From Syngnathus acus (Eukaryota > Chordata > Actinopteri > Syngnathiformes > Syngnathidae), in contig NC_051093.1 in NCBI RefSeq assembly GCF_901709675.1, positions 6,221,053 through 6,285,052 on the forward strand: 64,000 bases of DNA, given 5' to 3'. The notes beneath the pieces were generated by a model, which was not told where the DNA came from, made no database searches, and saw only the letters and a program-made list of their open reading frames with translations. The position numbers were made by a program, and so were the translations under genes. This document shows positions 10,325-22,600 of this stretch, one piece after another (the stretch's first letter is position 1; each line of letters starts with the position of its first letter).

Positions 10325-13300
10325 TTAGAAAGGTCTGTAGTTCCAAAAACTGGAAAAGACAGAAATCTGCAGGTACACAAGGACACTTTGTTAGTCATGC
10401 CTCCCATAAAAGTTTTTTTTTTTTTTATCTACTGTGGACAAAAAGAGTCAATGTGAAGTAGACCATGTTTTTTTAGGTGCACACTAAATAGTGAAGCTGA
10501 CATGACACACCTTGTCTTTGAGCTGCTGACAAAGTTGTAGTGAAATGGTGAAAAACACCAGCGTATCGTTGAGCCAGGGGACGACACACTCCACCTTGTG
10601 CACGTGGCTCACCTCAAACCGGTTGTTGTTGAGCTCACTGGGAAGAAGCGACAAAAAAAATGAATTGACAACATGCACTACAATATAGCGCAGTGCTCAT
10701 CAATGTTGAACGATGCTTAAAATATTTTATTATGACACACAATTTATTTGTACCGTATTTTCCGGACTATAAGGCGCACCTAAAAACCTAAAATTTTCTC
10801 AAAAGCCGACACTGCGCCTTATAGTCCGGTGCGCCTTATATATGGACCAAATTCCTAAATTTAAACTGGCCCGAAGCATTGTGTCATGAAATCAATCATA
10901 AGTGGCCCGCTGAAGACTATGAATCATGAATCAAAATCATTATTTTGTGATTATAAAGTAATTTGTTGCGTCTGAAGTTGAAATAAAAAAGATAAAATGG
11001 AGAATGATTTGATTGGGATTAAAAATCTGACATGATGCATTAATGGTGCGCCTTATAGTCCGGTGCGCCTTATACAAGGACAAAGTTTTAAAATGGGCCA
11101 TTCATTGAAGCTGCGCCTTATAGTCCGGTGCGCCTTATAGTCCGGAAAATACCAACTGTCCATTATTTATATAGACATTTTTATATTGTGTTGTTTAGTC
11201 CTCAATTTAGCCCATGTAACAATGTGCGAAACAATGGCCTAACCCAACTAGAAACTAAATTAATGGATGGAAGGACTTGCCACAAAACAGACAAACAAAT
11301 TAGTTTCATCTTACAACATGGCCCCAGGATTGTGCAGCACAGAGCTTCCAGTTGGTTTGAAATTCTATCAAGGAGGAAGAACAAAAACAACCAATATTTT
11401 AGTTCATGCGGTAAGAGTATTTGAATGAATTGGAATTGATCGTGTGTTCAAACCTTGGTGGTGTTGGGAGGCAGGACGTGAAGCTGATAGACGGTGAGAC
11501 ACAGTTTGCTCAAGTTGATGTAGAAATTCACCATTACGTCACCAGGCATGGGAGGAGTGAACATTTTCTGATGGAGGGATGGCAAACAATTGTCACACTG
11601 CATTAAAGTGTCTGAGCCTAATAAGTCTTAAGTGGAAAAAAACATTGTACCATCAACCCACTAGTGGCCAATTCAGGCAGTGTCATGGACGCTGGGGTGG
11701 TTAGGCGGTTTCGTGCGCGTGTCAGCTGGAGCATCACAGCGTCCATTAGCTAAAGCGACAATAGAATGGTGAGCTTAGGTATCACTACATAATACATGCA
11801 CGCTGATACATTGCGCAAACCTTGTTCACTTCTGCCCCTGTTTTGAAGTCATAATTCTCATCATGGCTGCTTAACAACTGAAGAGCCTGTGTGACATGGT
11901 TTCGCGCATCCTGGATCTGACACAAGAGAGGAGAGGGAGAAGTTGTCAGAGGATTTGGAGAGAATCTTTCTCTTCTGTCCCCGTGCCTAAAAAGCCGATG
12001 AGCGCAAATACCTTTCGTTGCACTTGAATTCACATTCGGGAGGGTGAAATGATTTGAACTTTTCGACTAAATATTAAAATAAGATTTCCTCTGCCTTTGC
12101 GTTTTGTGTGCAAACAACTTGATGGCAACAATTAAAGTGTTGCTGATAATCAAAAGGATCATAGCTGACTTTTGGCAAGAGGTGAACTGGGCGCCATTCC
12201 ATATCAATTACAAAAGCGGGGTTGAATCATGCGTGTAATTGTAATGTGGGAAGAAAAGGACATTTTAAAAGGGAGAAAATGCAAACATCAAAGTAGCCGG
12301 CAGCTAACCAACTGTCATGTTCTTCAAATTATATGATGCTTGTTTTGGATGTTTGCAAACGTTGTCACGCGAGTCGACAACACTTTTTGTGTGGACGTGC
12401 TGTTTATTTAAGAGCTAGAGGACAACGTTATTAGTTCAAGTTTCACATGACAATTTGAAGTCTCGATGAGCTATAACTAGCAAAAAAAAAAACAAATATG
12501 AAGATATTAACCAAAAAATAAGCCAATCCTTTTAATGATAATTGCGTAAGGATTGGAGAGCCAAATCTCATGTAAATTTTGGTTAGCAGGGATTAGAATG
12601 ATCTATCGTGTAGGTGCATCGCAATAAATTAAACTATTGTGGAAAACTTTATTTTATTTCTGCAGTTCAATGCAAAAAGTGAAACTGGATAAAGAGATCC
12701 ATTTCAAACAGATTAAAATATTTCATGATTTTACAATTTTGATGATTATACCTTGCAGCCAACCAAAGCAAATAGAGTATTATGAATAGTACTAATGAAT
12801 AAATAAACTGCATATTTGGCAGTATTTTCCTCATCAGTTAATTACAGATTCATTCAACTGTTTTGAAATGTCCCAGGAATTTGAACTTGATAGCAACTGT
12901 GATCTGAGAAGATTTGCTTGAATGTGTTGATTCCATTTTTTAAACAAATACCAACATTGTGTCATTTCCCTAGGAGACGTTATTTGAACCATGCAGTTTA
13001 ACGTACCTGCTGGAGTTTCCACTGCTTGTCCTCCCTAAACTGGAAGTGTAGCACTTGACTACTCTTTGCAACCTTTAAATTGATGTCCTGTTTAAAGTAA
13101 AAACAAATGAGAAAAATGTGATGGTGAAACAAATGGTGCGTCACCTTTCACACAAGGACAATGCAAAACAGCTCAAGCTCACCGCTTGAGTCAGAGCTTC
13201 TCCCTGTAGTGTCAGCACTCCTTTCACCTGATCCATGCTGCAGAACAACAGTTTTTGTGATAAACATCTTCATGTGGAACTCATGACTTCCATAGACAGA

Positions 13301-14120
13301 GAATACCACACAGACCGAGTCATTAAATAAAATGGTAATTGGCATTACGTTGAGCTGCCCAGGATGAAATTTTCCTGTTTGAGCTGACTCTCCAGGCCAG
13401 GCGTCAGCATGGTGAAACGTCTTGAAGCCTCCTGGTGAGGAGCAAAACAAAAAAAATGCAGGCATCAGGAAAGAGCAGTCAATATTCTCAGAAGCTGATC
13501 AATAAAAATTGATGACTTTTGAACTGTGCAATAATACGACAGTCAGCCTCAACTCGAGATGAGAACTAATTTAACATGATTAAAGTCTTACCTTGAGGAC
13601 ATCCTGCAGCTGCTTAAGAACAGCATGTACTTCTTCTTTAAGAAGCCAGTTGAATTCCTCCTCCTATTATAAATTGAATCAGACAAACATCATATGAGGC
13701 ATTACAATAGAAAATGACAGTATATTTTGATTTGGACAGTATAGCAGTCAGTCACACTAGTAAAATAAAATAAAAGAAATACAATGACACAATTTCATCA
13801 GCGTTAATTCCGACGTTAGGTTCGGTCGGGCCTCCCCGCCACCATAACAACCCAAACGTGACAGTGCAAGCTTGCTTTTACTGCACCTGCATCCGATGGT
13901 GACCCGGCTGACTATATTTTAAACTTTACAATGCATAACTGCAGCAAAAGTAGCAATGCACTTATTTAGTCAAGCAACGTGGGCATTTTGGTTGAGTGCC
14001 GCTCTTTAACAAATCCAGTCAAAGTGAATGAGTGACGCGGCTAGCTGCCCTGCAGACGAACACAAAACACAAACAGTATCTTACCAGAACTGCTCTCTCC
14101 ACTTGATTGGCAGACGACAT
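10325..14120 (-). CDS. rogdi: ROGDI, leucine-zipper protein (11 coding exons, complete)
   Basis: ROGDI associates with the rabconnectin-3 (DMXL/WDR7) complex that regulates V-ATPase assembly; loss in human causes Kohlschütter-Tönz syndrome. Exons 5' to 3': 14120-14085, 13663-13592, 13431-13349, 13237-13183, 13087-13007, 11916-11821, 11749-11651, 11567-11454, 11364-11315, 10637-10511, 10366-10325. Lengths sum to 855 nt (284 aa; human 287) with every phase consistent. Conserved strings include [20 protein letters not shown] near the N-terminus, [85 protein letters not shown] and the short last exon [13 protein letters not shown]. The start is a 12-codon first exon whose ERAVL/EEEF junction matches human. 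One MITE (10751-11153) sits between the last two large exons. Confidence 0.97.
10751..11153. mobile_element. MITE-like element, GGCGCACC family, copy A (about 403 bp)
   Basis: The element starts TACCGTATTTTCCGGACTA and ends with the near-perfect inverted complement (ACTATAAGGCGCACC at one end, GCGCCTTATAGTCCGG at the other). Internal copies of the terminal motif occur at about 10814-10840, 11046-11072 and 11112-11145. No transposase reading frame is present, so it is non-autonomous. It lies in ROGDI intron 9 (between the exons at 11364-11315 and 10637-10511). Copies B (46159-46552) and C (50475-50720) share the ends, and copy B shares the internal region in the opposite orientation. Confidence 0.8.
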
Positions 14121-14980
14121 CTTGGGGAGTTCGGACAGGGATCTCTGAGGATTGAGCATGTTGAGCAGAAAAAAAGAGGCAACACTTGTAAAGCAAGCTT
14201 TGAACACAATCCCTAAGTGTCCTTCCTTTGGTTACGCTTTCTTCCTAGCACTCGTTAGCAGATGAGTTGCTGCCTTCACGGACAATGAGAATTCACGGAC
14301 ATCAGAGGGTGTTAAAACCACTCTGTCCAACTTACCTCTCTGGATACAGGCTGTTGCTTTAAAACGTAATATTTATGAAAAAATTATTATCATTCTTATC
14401 ATACGTGAGATAAGTCAATGAATCTGACAACACAGAAATAAATATATACTGCGAGTTCCAAAAAGGCGGAGAACTTGAATGCAACATTTCTTGGTCACAC
14501 GCTCAGAATTAAGTGAGTGATCCCGCCCATCTAACCATATTAGGAAGACTTCCGCAGTTCGCCAGTCAACATTTGTGTGTGCAGCATATATTATATTTTT
14601 ATATTGGTGAAGCAGATCTGAGCGATCCTATTGGTCAAAAGACAGAGAAAAAATTAATGTGTATCTATATATATATATATATATATATATATTCCTCAGA
14701 CTGACTTTCAAATCTGTGCAAAACTCAAGTTAATAGGCACACAGGAAAAAAATGAAAACTTCTGTGGAAAAGTCATTACTTCATTGTCCCCTATTTTTTC
14801 GATGAAATAGGTCTTTTCTGTAGTTGTCAGCTCCCCAAAAGTATTTCTCTTCCATAAATGTCTTTGCCTCACTCACCTTACAGCGATTAATAGGGTCTCT
14901 GACTAAATGGTGTAAAAAGCTACTATTTGTGGAAATAAAGGTAACACCAAAAAAAAAAACAATACTTCTGCCAGTAATGA
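14121..14980. other. ROGDI upstream region and spacer to the GLYR1 3' end
   Basis: The region contains the ROGDI 5' flank, with no obvious TATA box, and a (TA)n run at about 14668-14691. No other gene was recognised. Confidence 0.4.
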
Positions 14981-14988
14981 GGAAAGGA

Positions 14989-14994
14989 TTTATT
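14989..14994 (-). terminator. Candidate distal poly(A) signal of GLYR1
   Basis: A minus-strand AATAAA about 1.6 kb below the GLYR1 stop. The interval 14995-16618 has no recognisable gene and would form a long 3' UTR. A nearer AATAAA at 15630-15635 would give a 1-kb UTR, so alternative polyadenylation is possible. Confidence 0.35.
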
Positions 14995-16618
14995 TAAACA
15001 GCACAAAAGCCTTAATAATTCCACATGTACAAATCATAAATATCCCCCAAATCACCAAAGGTTGTCATCCTTAAACTGCTTCCAAATTATTGGCATGTGA
15101 TTTGATAAATCAGATTTTCAATTTACACTTCTACATTATTAGGACAAAACATTGTTAATTGGCTTTAAAGAGTCAAAATTGTTTAGGCCAGTAATTGAAG
15201 ATATAAAATGTTTTGTAATCAAACTCCTGGTGCTATTTACATCTGGCTTTTAAAATACCTTCAAACAGTGTATCTGGAAAGTAAAACCTTCCAAGTTGAA
15301 AAATTACTGAATGGTATGCTGGACTATTAAGCATGCATCTTAAATCTATATCGTCATTCATAGATAAACCTGATAATTCTGCTGAAAAAAAACCCCAACA
15401 ACAACAAAAAACCAGGGCGCTCATTTTTATGCAAGAAATCAATTATCTAAACTGACTTTCTGGCATCACTGTGTCCATCTATTCATCTTAGCATTTGGTT
15501 CTCTGTCCAAGTCTGCAATATAACGAAACGTACCAAACTAGAGAGTTTAAGATACGCAAAAAGGTGTCTGCTTTACGTAAGGGTGCCAGTGACTGAACAA
15601 CGAAAATGAAAATTTGCTGCTAAGAATATTTTATTCATTCTACAGCTTTCAGTCAGTGAAACAATTCTCAGTCATATAAAAGTGATTTTTCATTTTTTTA
15701 CCCAATCAAACAATGTCCAATGTTGCCTTGCAGAACATTGGCGATATATTTTTTTCCTCCAAACAAATCAAAAAAAAATCCTGATTGACATTTGGGGCCA
15801 TCTCATTTAAAATACAACTCAAAAGTGGATTCCCCTCATGCCAGGATAATATACATTTATAAAATGAAATAAAAGACAAAAATAACTGAGAATTCCAAAT
15901 TAAAAAAACAAAACAAAATATGCAGGAATAGCAATATTGATGAGAACGTCTAATTCTTACTGCATTTTAAGGCTGTTGTCCTAATTGTGGTTAGGAAATA
16001 CAATAAACTTCTATGTTAAAATTCCAACTGTCTGTCATATACGGAAATATGCCACAACCAAACCACACAAACAAAAATAAATAAATCCAATGAGAGTGTT
16101 CAGGGAGTATTATATTAAGGCAATGCAGTGGCATGTTCTCTGTTTCACTCTTGGAATTTGAGATATTCAAAGAAAAGAGTTTAGACAAACTTAAATGACC
16201 TCATTTGCACCTAAAAATATTTGGGGCGATGCATTCAAAACCTAACCGCAAATCATGTACTGGACAACCTGCTCTTCAGTGGTTCGAAACGTCTCGATCG
16301 CGCCCTCGCAAACAACCTATGCACGTTACTTTCGCCACTAGTCTGATGTCAGAGGTCTGTTAAGACGGCCTCCACTTGCAGTAGTACAAGAGCGGTAATC
16401 ACACATCATCCCCTCGGTTAAGTCAGTGCAATGTTCAATGTTTCCTTATCGTGAAGAAATTGCAATCCCATCAGTTGTGGGCATATAACTGAGCGGGCGC
16501 AAAACAAAGGGGATAACTCTGTAAAATAAAACGAGAATTAAAAGGATAAAACGTGTTACTTCAAGAGGAGAGAAAAATTAAAGACTGTGTGGTCCAAGAC
16601 AGTAAGTCACACCTCAAT

Positions 16619-19600
16619 CTAATGAATGTAGGCTCGGTAGACTGCAGAAATATCATTGTCTGACTGGTCCAGTGCCTTGGCCCTCTTGTACACCTATAAA
16701 AAAAACAAAAAACAAAGATGCTGCGTTTGAAACCCAGGGTGTGTCACAACACACAAGAACAACTACAGAGTGGCTCCATAAAAATGAGACCCATGGCGTT
16801 TTTCTTCTTTTGCAACCCATTGTAGAAAGTTAATACTAAGAATAGAGATCTTCTATTATTTTGAAGGAAGAACAAAAGAGCAACACGACACAAAGTAAAA
16901 GTACCTCATTGGCAGCTGCAGCCATTGGGGTAGGATGGTTGGCCATATCCCCCATGGAGATGGCAAGCCTTAAATCTTTCTGAATGTGCTTCAAATAGTA
17001 GTCTGGCTTAAAGTTGCCTTGTAGAATATCTAGGTAAGGCAACAAGAAAACAAAAACACATGAATAATATCTGTGTATATTGTTCAAATGTGAATTGTCA
17101 TGCACAGAGATATTGCATCATTTTTACTAAAACAGACAAGCTGTCTTTAAAACCCCATGGACTTGACTTACTTTGACATTTCTGGTCCACAAAGGTACTC
17201 GCCATCTGGCCCTGGCATAGAATGTCCAAGAAGGTCTGCTGTGATTGGCCTGTAGCCTGAGCCAGAGTGAGTCCTTCAGCAATGGTGGCCATGAAGCTGC
17301 CCTGCACCATGTTAAGGATGAGCATCATTCTTGCTGCGTTACCTGCTTCACCTTTGAAATCAAAATGGCACATTTTAGAACACACACAAAAACACCACTG
17401 AGATTACATCATTTTATTTGAATTTATGCAACCGCATTACTTGAGTTCTTTATTTACCATCTTTAAAATGTAATTTTATTCGCTTCTATTTCCGGTTCTC
17501 ATAATTATATGTGGCTTATGTGTAGAAAAATAAATACATGTAGTTTGCTATTATTTTGTGGATGCCGTTTACATATGAGTGAACTCAACAGACAGAATTT
17601 GATGATATATATCTTTAACTGTGTAAGTGACACCACAAAAAAAACAAAAACAAAAGATGGCTGGCATCATTACCCGCCACATACCCAAGAAGAAGGAAGT
17701 CTTGCCCATAGCTTGAAAGCAGCTGCTGCAGTCCTCATAAACAGTTCGGTCACCGGCTGCCAAGATGACCAACATCCCGTCATTCGAGAGCTGCTGGCTT
17801 CCGGCCACTGGAGCCTCCAGGAAACGGCCACCCCGTGATGTGACCAGCTGATTTCAACAATGCATATCGCAAATTAAAGCCTACAATTTCAAAGGTGTTG
17901 TCAACACAAAGCACACTATTCTGGGTTGACAAACCTGTGAGAGTTCTGTAATAGTCTCTGGGTCAACTGTACTCATCTCTACATAGCATTTGCCCGGCCT
18001 GATTCCCTGCAGCACTCCACTGGGACCCAAAACCAACTGGATCAAAACACACAAAAAACATTTGTATCTGCAAAGCCAAAACAGTCATCAATTCGGGATT
18101 TTTTTTGGTCAAACTCACATCGCGGGCAGCTTTTGGGTCAGACACACAAGAGAATGTGATGTCACACATTGAAGCCACTTCTGCGGGAGTCCGACCCAAC
18201 CTGGCTCCTTCTTGGATGAACAGGTCGCACTGGAACACAAAGTACCGGTTCGAAACGGCTTAACTGACTACATTCTAAAAGGAGTTACCATCAAAACTAT
18301 TTCTGCATATTATTTTGATTAAAGAGCATCAGGATAATATAAGAGTTCCGTATTTATTATTACGGCAATACAGCCATGGTCAGAGCCACAGAAGGGGAAG
18401 GCCCATATTTGGTCATTTTGTAACAGCAGCAGTCTTTTTTGACACACCCTGTAGGCAAGATTGCTTTCTAACATCCTACCTTTTCTGCTGTGCGGTTCCA
18501 GACGGTCACAACGTGACCCATTTTCAACAGGTTCGATACGATGCCGCTACCCATCAGGCCCAGACCGAGGAACCCTATCCTGGAGGTAAAAGAGGAAAAC
18601 AAACTGGTCAAATGTGATCCGAATGGATAAAACCCCAAAACCACTTCAAATTCTTCTACGATTGCAAATTTCTACTTTTTTTTTTTTTTTTTTTTACATC
18701 AAACGTCCTCCTACCTTTTATCTGTCGGTGTGATGCTGCCATTGATGGCCGTGCTGTCTGCCGCTTGAATGGATGTTGATGCTGTGTCCTGTCAAATCAA
18801 AAGCTATAGTTGTCTTTCCGAGTGAATGTAATTTGATTTCAAAAGGATATATTTTCAAAGTCGCTCCACTATACCTCTTCAATAATTTTTAGACGCTTGC
18901 TTATCGGTTCCATGGATGAGGCAGGCTAATAGGACACAGCAATAGAGGATGTATAAAGTGTTATGTATTTGACACAAAAGCAGCTGAGCTTCCCATTTTG
19001 AGATGCATAACGCAACAGTGGATTTAGGAAAAAAAAGCAGACAATCTACATTGGCTTTCAAGTTCCAATGCACAACAAATACTCTTACCTTCTCAGACTG
19101 GCTAAGCAAGAAATGATGAAAATGTGGGTCATCCTTCACAGGCTGTAACAGAATAAGGAATTCATTGGAAGGTGCTCTTTTTGAAAGGTACACACAAACC
19201 AACATAAACAAGGCAACAATTTGTCTTTCTGTGACCATTTGGAATTACTGTTTTGCTGCTAGAAAGCAAAATATCATTTCAATCCCAGAATATCCATCCA
19301 TTTAACGCTTGCCCTCATTTGGATCACAACAACAATTTACCCTGACACGTATGTAAATATCAGTCATCAATGAACCCAGCATGCTTGTTTTTGGAAATGT
19401 GGGATAAAGCCTGAGTACCAGGGGGAAACCCCCATAAAGCACCAGGAGAACCCCACACATAAGAGGGCCTAAACCAAGATTCAAAGTTCTACAACAGATA
19501 GATTTGAAAAATACACAGGAAAAAAAAAAAAAAAAGTTGGCCGCCAACAACAAATGTTAAAGGGAAAAAGAAATTCAATAACATTTGAGATGAATTTTCA

Positions 19601-22600
19601 TTTCACATCGTAAACAGGGGTGCACAAAAACCAGACCGTGCATAATCAGCAAATCAGCTCAAATTGCAAGTCACTGTGTGTTTACTTAAGTTGAAGAGTG
19701 ACATTTTACAATTCAGTTTATAGTAATTCTGTCTATTATTGGCTGTATACCTTTTGTTATAATGTATCTTTGCAAAAGTTCTTTTCGAGGATGGTAAACC
19801 TTAAAACAAATGAGAGCAATAGACTGTTGTGAAAATGATGGACTGGGCAAATCTAAATTTCATCATAATTTAGATTCTGACTTTTTAAGATCATAGAAAT
19901 ATCAGAATCGAAGAAAAAAATATTCAAGTGCTGAACGGGGGGGTTGAATTAAAGTTCCGGCGCTGCACTGCATTGCTTGCAGCATGTGACTTGTTAAATG
20001 ATCTTCTGCCCTCACTGAGAATGCTTTAGCTTTTTAATCACATCCCAGTTGGAATTTCTTGGAAAACTAACCACGCAACAGGAGGAATTAGACCACTGTA
20101 AATGTAAACACAAGAACAACTTTCTATTGCCATCTTAACGCTAGCACTCAATTAAAAATACGGCTAGCAAAAATTGGCATTATACAAATTATGTGACTTT
20201 TTAACCCCCACAAAATGACCAAAGACTGGTTAAAAAAAGTGAAACAATGCTCTTTGTGATATGAAGTCGAAGCACACTTTTGCTACAAGCTGCATGAGAA
20301 CAGCATTCCTCCCCAATTTCTATACTTTGCTTCTCACTCTCAGAAAAATCAAAATCGACGCTGCTGTCTTCTCAAAAAGGTATTGATTGGACTTGTGATT
20401 TTGGAACCAGCTCAAAGAGTATCGTCCTCAAAACAAATGAGTGGGAATTATGCCATTAAATAATAACTTGTCATCAATCTTAAAGAACTATTCTGATTGG
20501 CCTTACATTTACAGGACGATGTTCCACTTATGTGAAAACAAAACAAATAAACACCCAAGTTGGGGAGCATACCCAGGTCTGGAACCAACTAACCAGCCAC
20601 TGAGCTAAAACTTCAGTCGTCGGCGGCCTTGTAACCTACTCACCAATTGCCGGCTGCCATGTTGGATTTTGGCTGTGGGCTCATTTTCCCCATTCCAAGG
20701 CACCACTTTCCGCTCAGTACAGTTGTTGTGGGAATGTTAAGCCTTTTCGACTAAAACTAAAATGGCGCTGAACGTTTTCCACACATTCCTTCCAATTAAT
20801 AACACACTTCACTTTCATGGATTATAACCCAAAAAACAAGCAGCTGTATGGCAATGGTTGTAATGAAGACCTGTTAACATTGACAAATCTAATGATTGGC
20901 AACTCCACTAAAGTACAGTTCACACTCATTTGGAGGAGAAAGGGGCTCACTTAATTGAGCTGAAGCTAATCTGAGGATTCAGCAGTTAATAAAAGTACTA
21001 CGTCCCTTACTACACGAGAACTTCTGATGGGGTGAGCTTTTTTTTTTTTTTAATGAAACTTACCGTGTTAGGCAGAAAAATATATATACACATTAAAGTC
21101 CATGCTTTGAATAATGAAAAGACTGATTTGAAAACAAAATATTTGATTTTTTTTTTAATGGTAATGTTTTGGTGTGACTATGATATTTTCAAATGCAGTT
21201 AGTTACCCATTTGCGCTATATAGTTTTATCTCTCAAATGCTGTCGGGGAAAAAAAAAAAAAAAAAAAACTTTCCATCCATGGTCATAAACTGCTGAAGCC
21301 ACATATTAGGTTCAACTAAACCCTAGAAGAGTGATTCTCAACTGGTGAGTTGGGACCGAACAGTTGGCTGAGGATTCATTCAAAGTGGGTCACGCGCAGT
21401 TTGTAAAAATAAAAGGGTTGCTTCACACAAATACTGTATTTTTCAAAGGCAAATGTTTTCCAAGGCAAATTTGGAACATTTTCGTTATCATTTATCTCAA
21501 TTGATGTAAAGGTGGGCCGCGCCTTTACGACGACACGAAGATGCGAGTCCCATTTGGCAACAGTTGAGAACCACAGCTACAACCCATGCTTTAAAGTCGC
21601 TTGGTGGTTAGGTCAAATCATATGTTCTCAATGAACTCAAACAAAAAATCAGCCCTTTGAAAGCCTCGACACACTCAAATGTGTCAAAACCAAAAGGGCG
21701 GAACCAAACAGAATCAGTGGTCAAGTGCAAGCACCAAAAGGTCAGAAGGGAAAAGTCTGCATAGTTGTTCATTAAAGCCAAGGGTTAAATTGAGGTAGAA
21801 GAAGGGCAAGGCAAAGCTTGGTGGGAAGTATGGGTGGGATGGGTTCACCTACACTGCTTTCCCATTTGAATCCAGATGCAGCCCCCAGCCTCTCAATAGT
21901 GGACGGCTCAGGGTCAGAGTCAGTTAAGTCCTTTAAGGAGGAAAGAGACACACATTCACCTTTTAAAACAGAGGGTGAATTTGCTGAGATCTCCGGGGCC
22001 TGCCCATTTCAAATATGACAAAACCACAAGTTTTTAGTCTTCAAAATACCAATGTTAAAATGACCTCCAGTGTGACAGACACAAATTACATGAACAGAAC
22101 TCAAAACGAATACATACAAATGTGAGAAGCGACCACTAGTCTGAATTTCCAAACGATGTTGAAAATTAATCACTGGCATACTAATGATCCGAAAAGTATT
22201 CGAACCAAAGAAAAATGATTGTGCGTTTTGAACACACCCTGCGTTGTCCCCACACTCTGAATGCACCGTGTTGCTTGCAGCAACCATGTGACATGTATGG
22301 AATTTATCTTTACACCCCAGTTGGAGTGTAATAAACAACAAAACAAACATTGAATCTTGAAATAAGGGACATACTTCAATAAAAAAAATATCGCTATAAC
22401 TATATCCATTGTACCAACTATGTCCATTAAAGCAAAACATTAAAATAACTTGACTAAAGGTTTGCAAGGGCAAAAAATAGGTGCAAACCAAGAGAGTCAT
22501 CCAAAGAAAATTACTTTGAATGTTACTTTAGAGGTGTGCATCATTAAACCTTTTCAGCCATACTTTGGCATGATGCAAACTCAGCCAACGCAATTTGTGT

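Noticed and set aside
21960-21999. Possible extra GLYR1 exon (reads [13 protein letters not shown]) with AG and GT borders
   Set aside because: Its length (40 nt) breaks the reading phase between exon 5 and exon 6, both phase 0, and it has no recalled counterpart in GLYR1.
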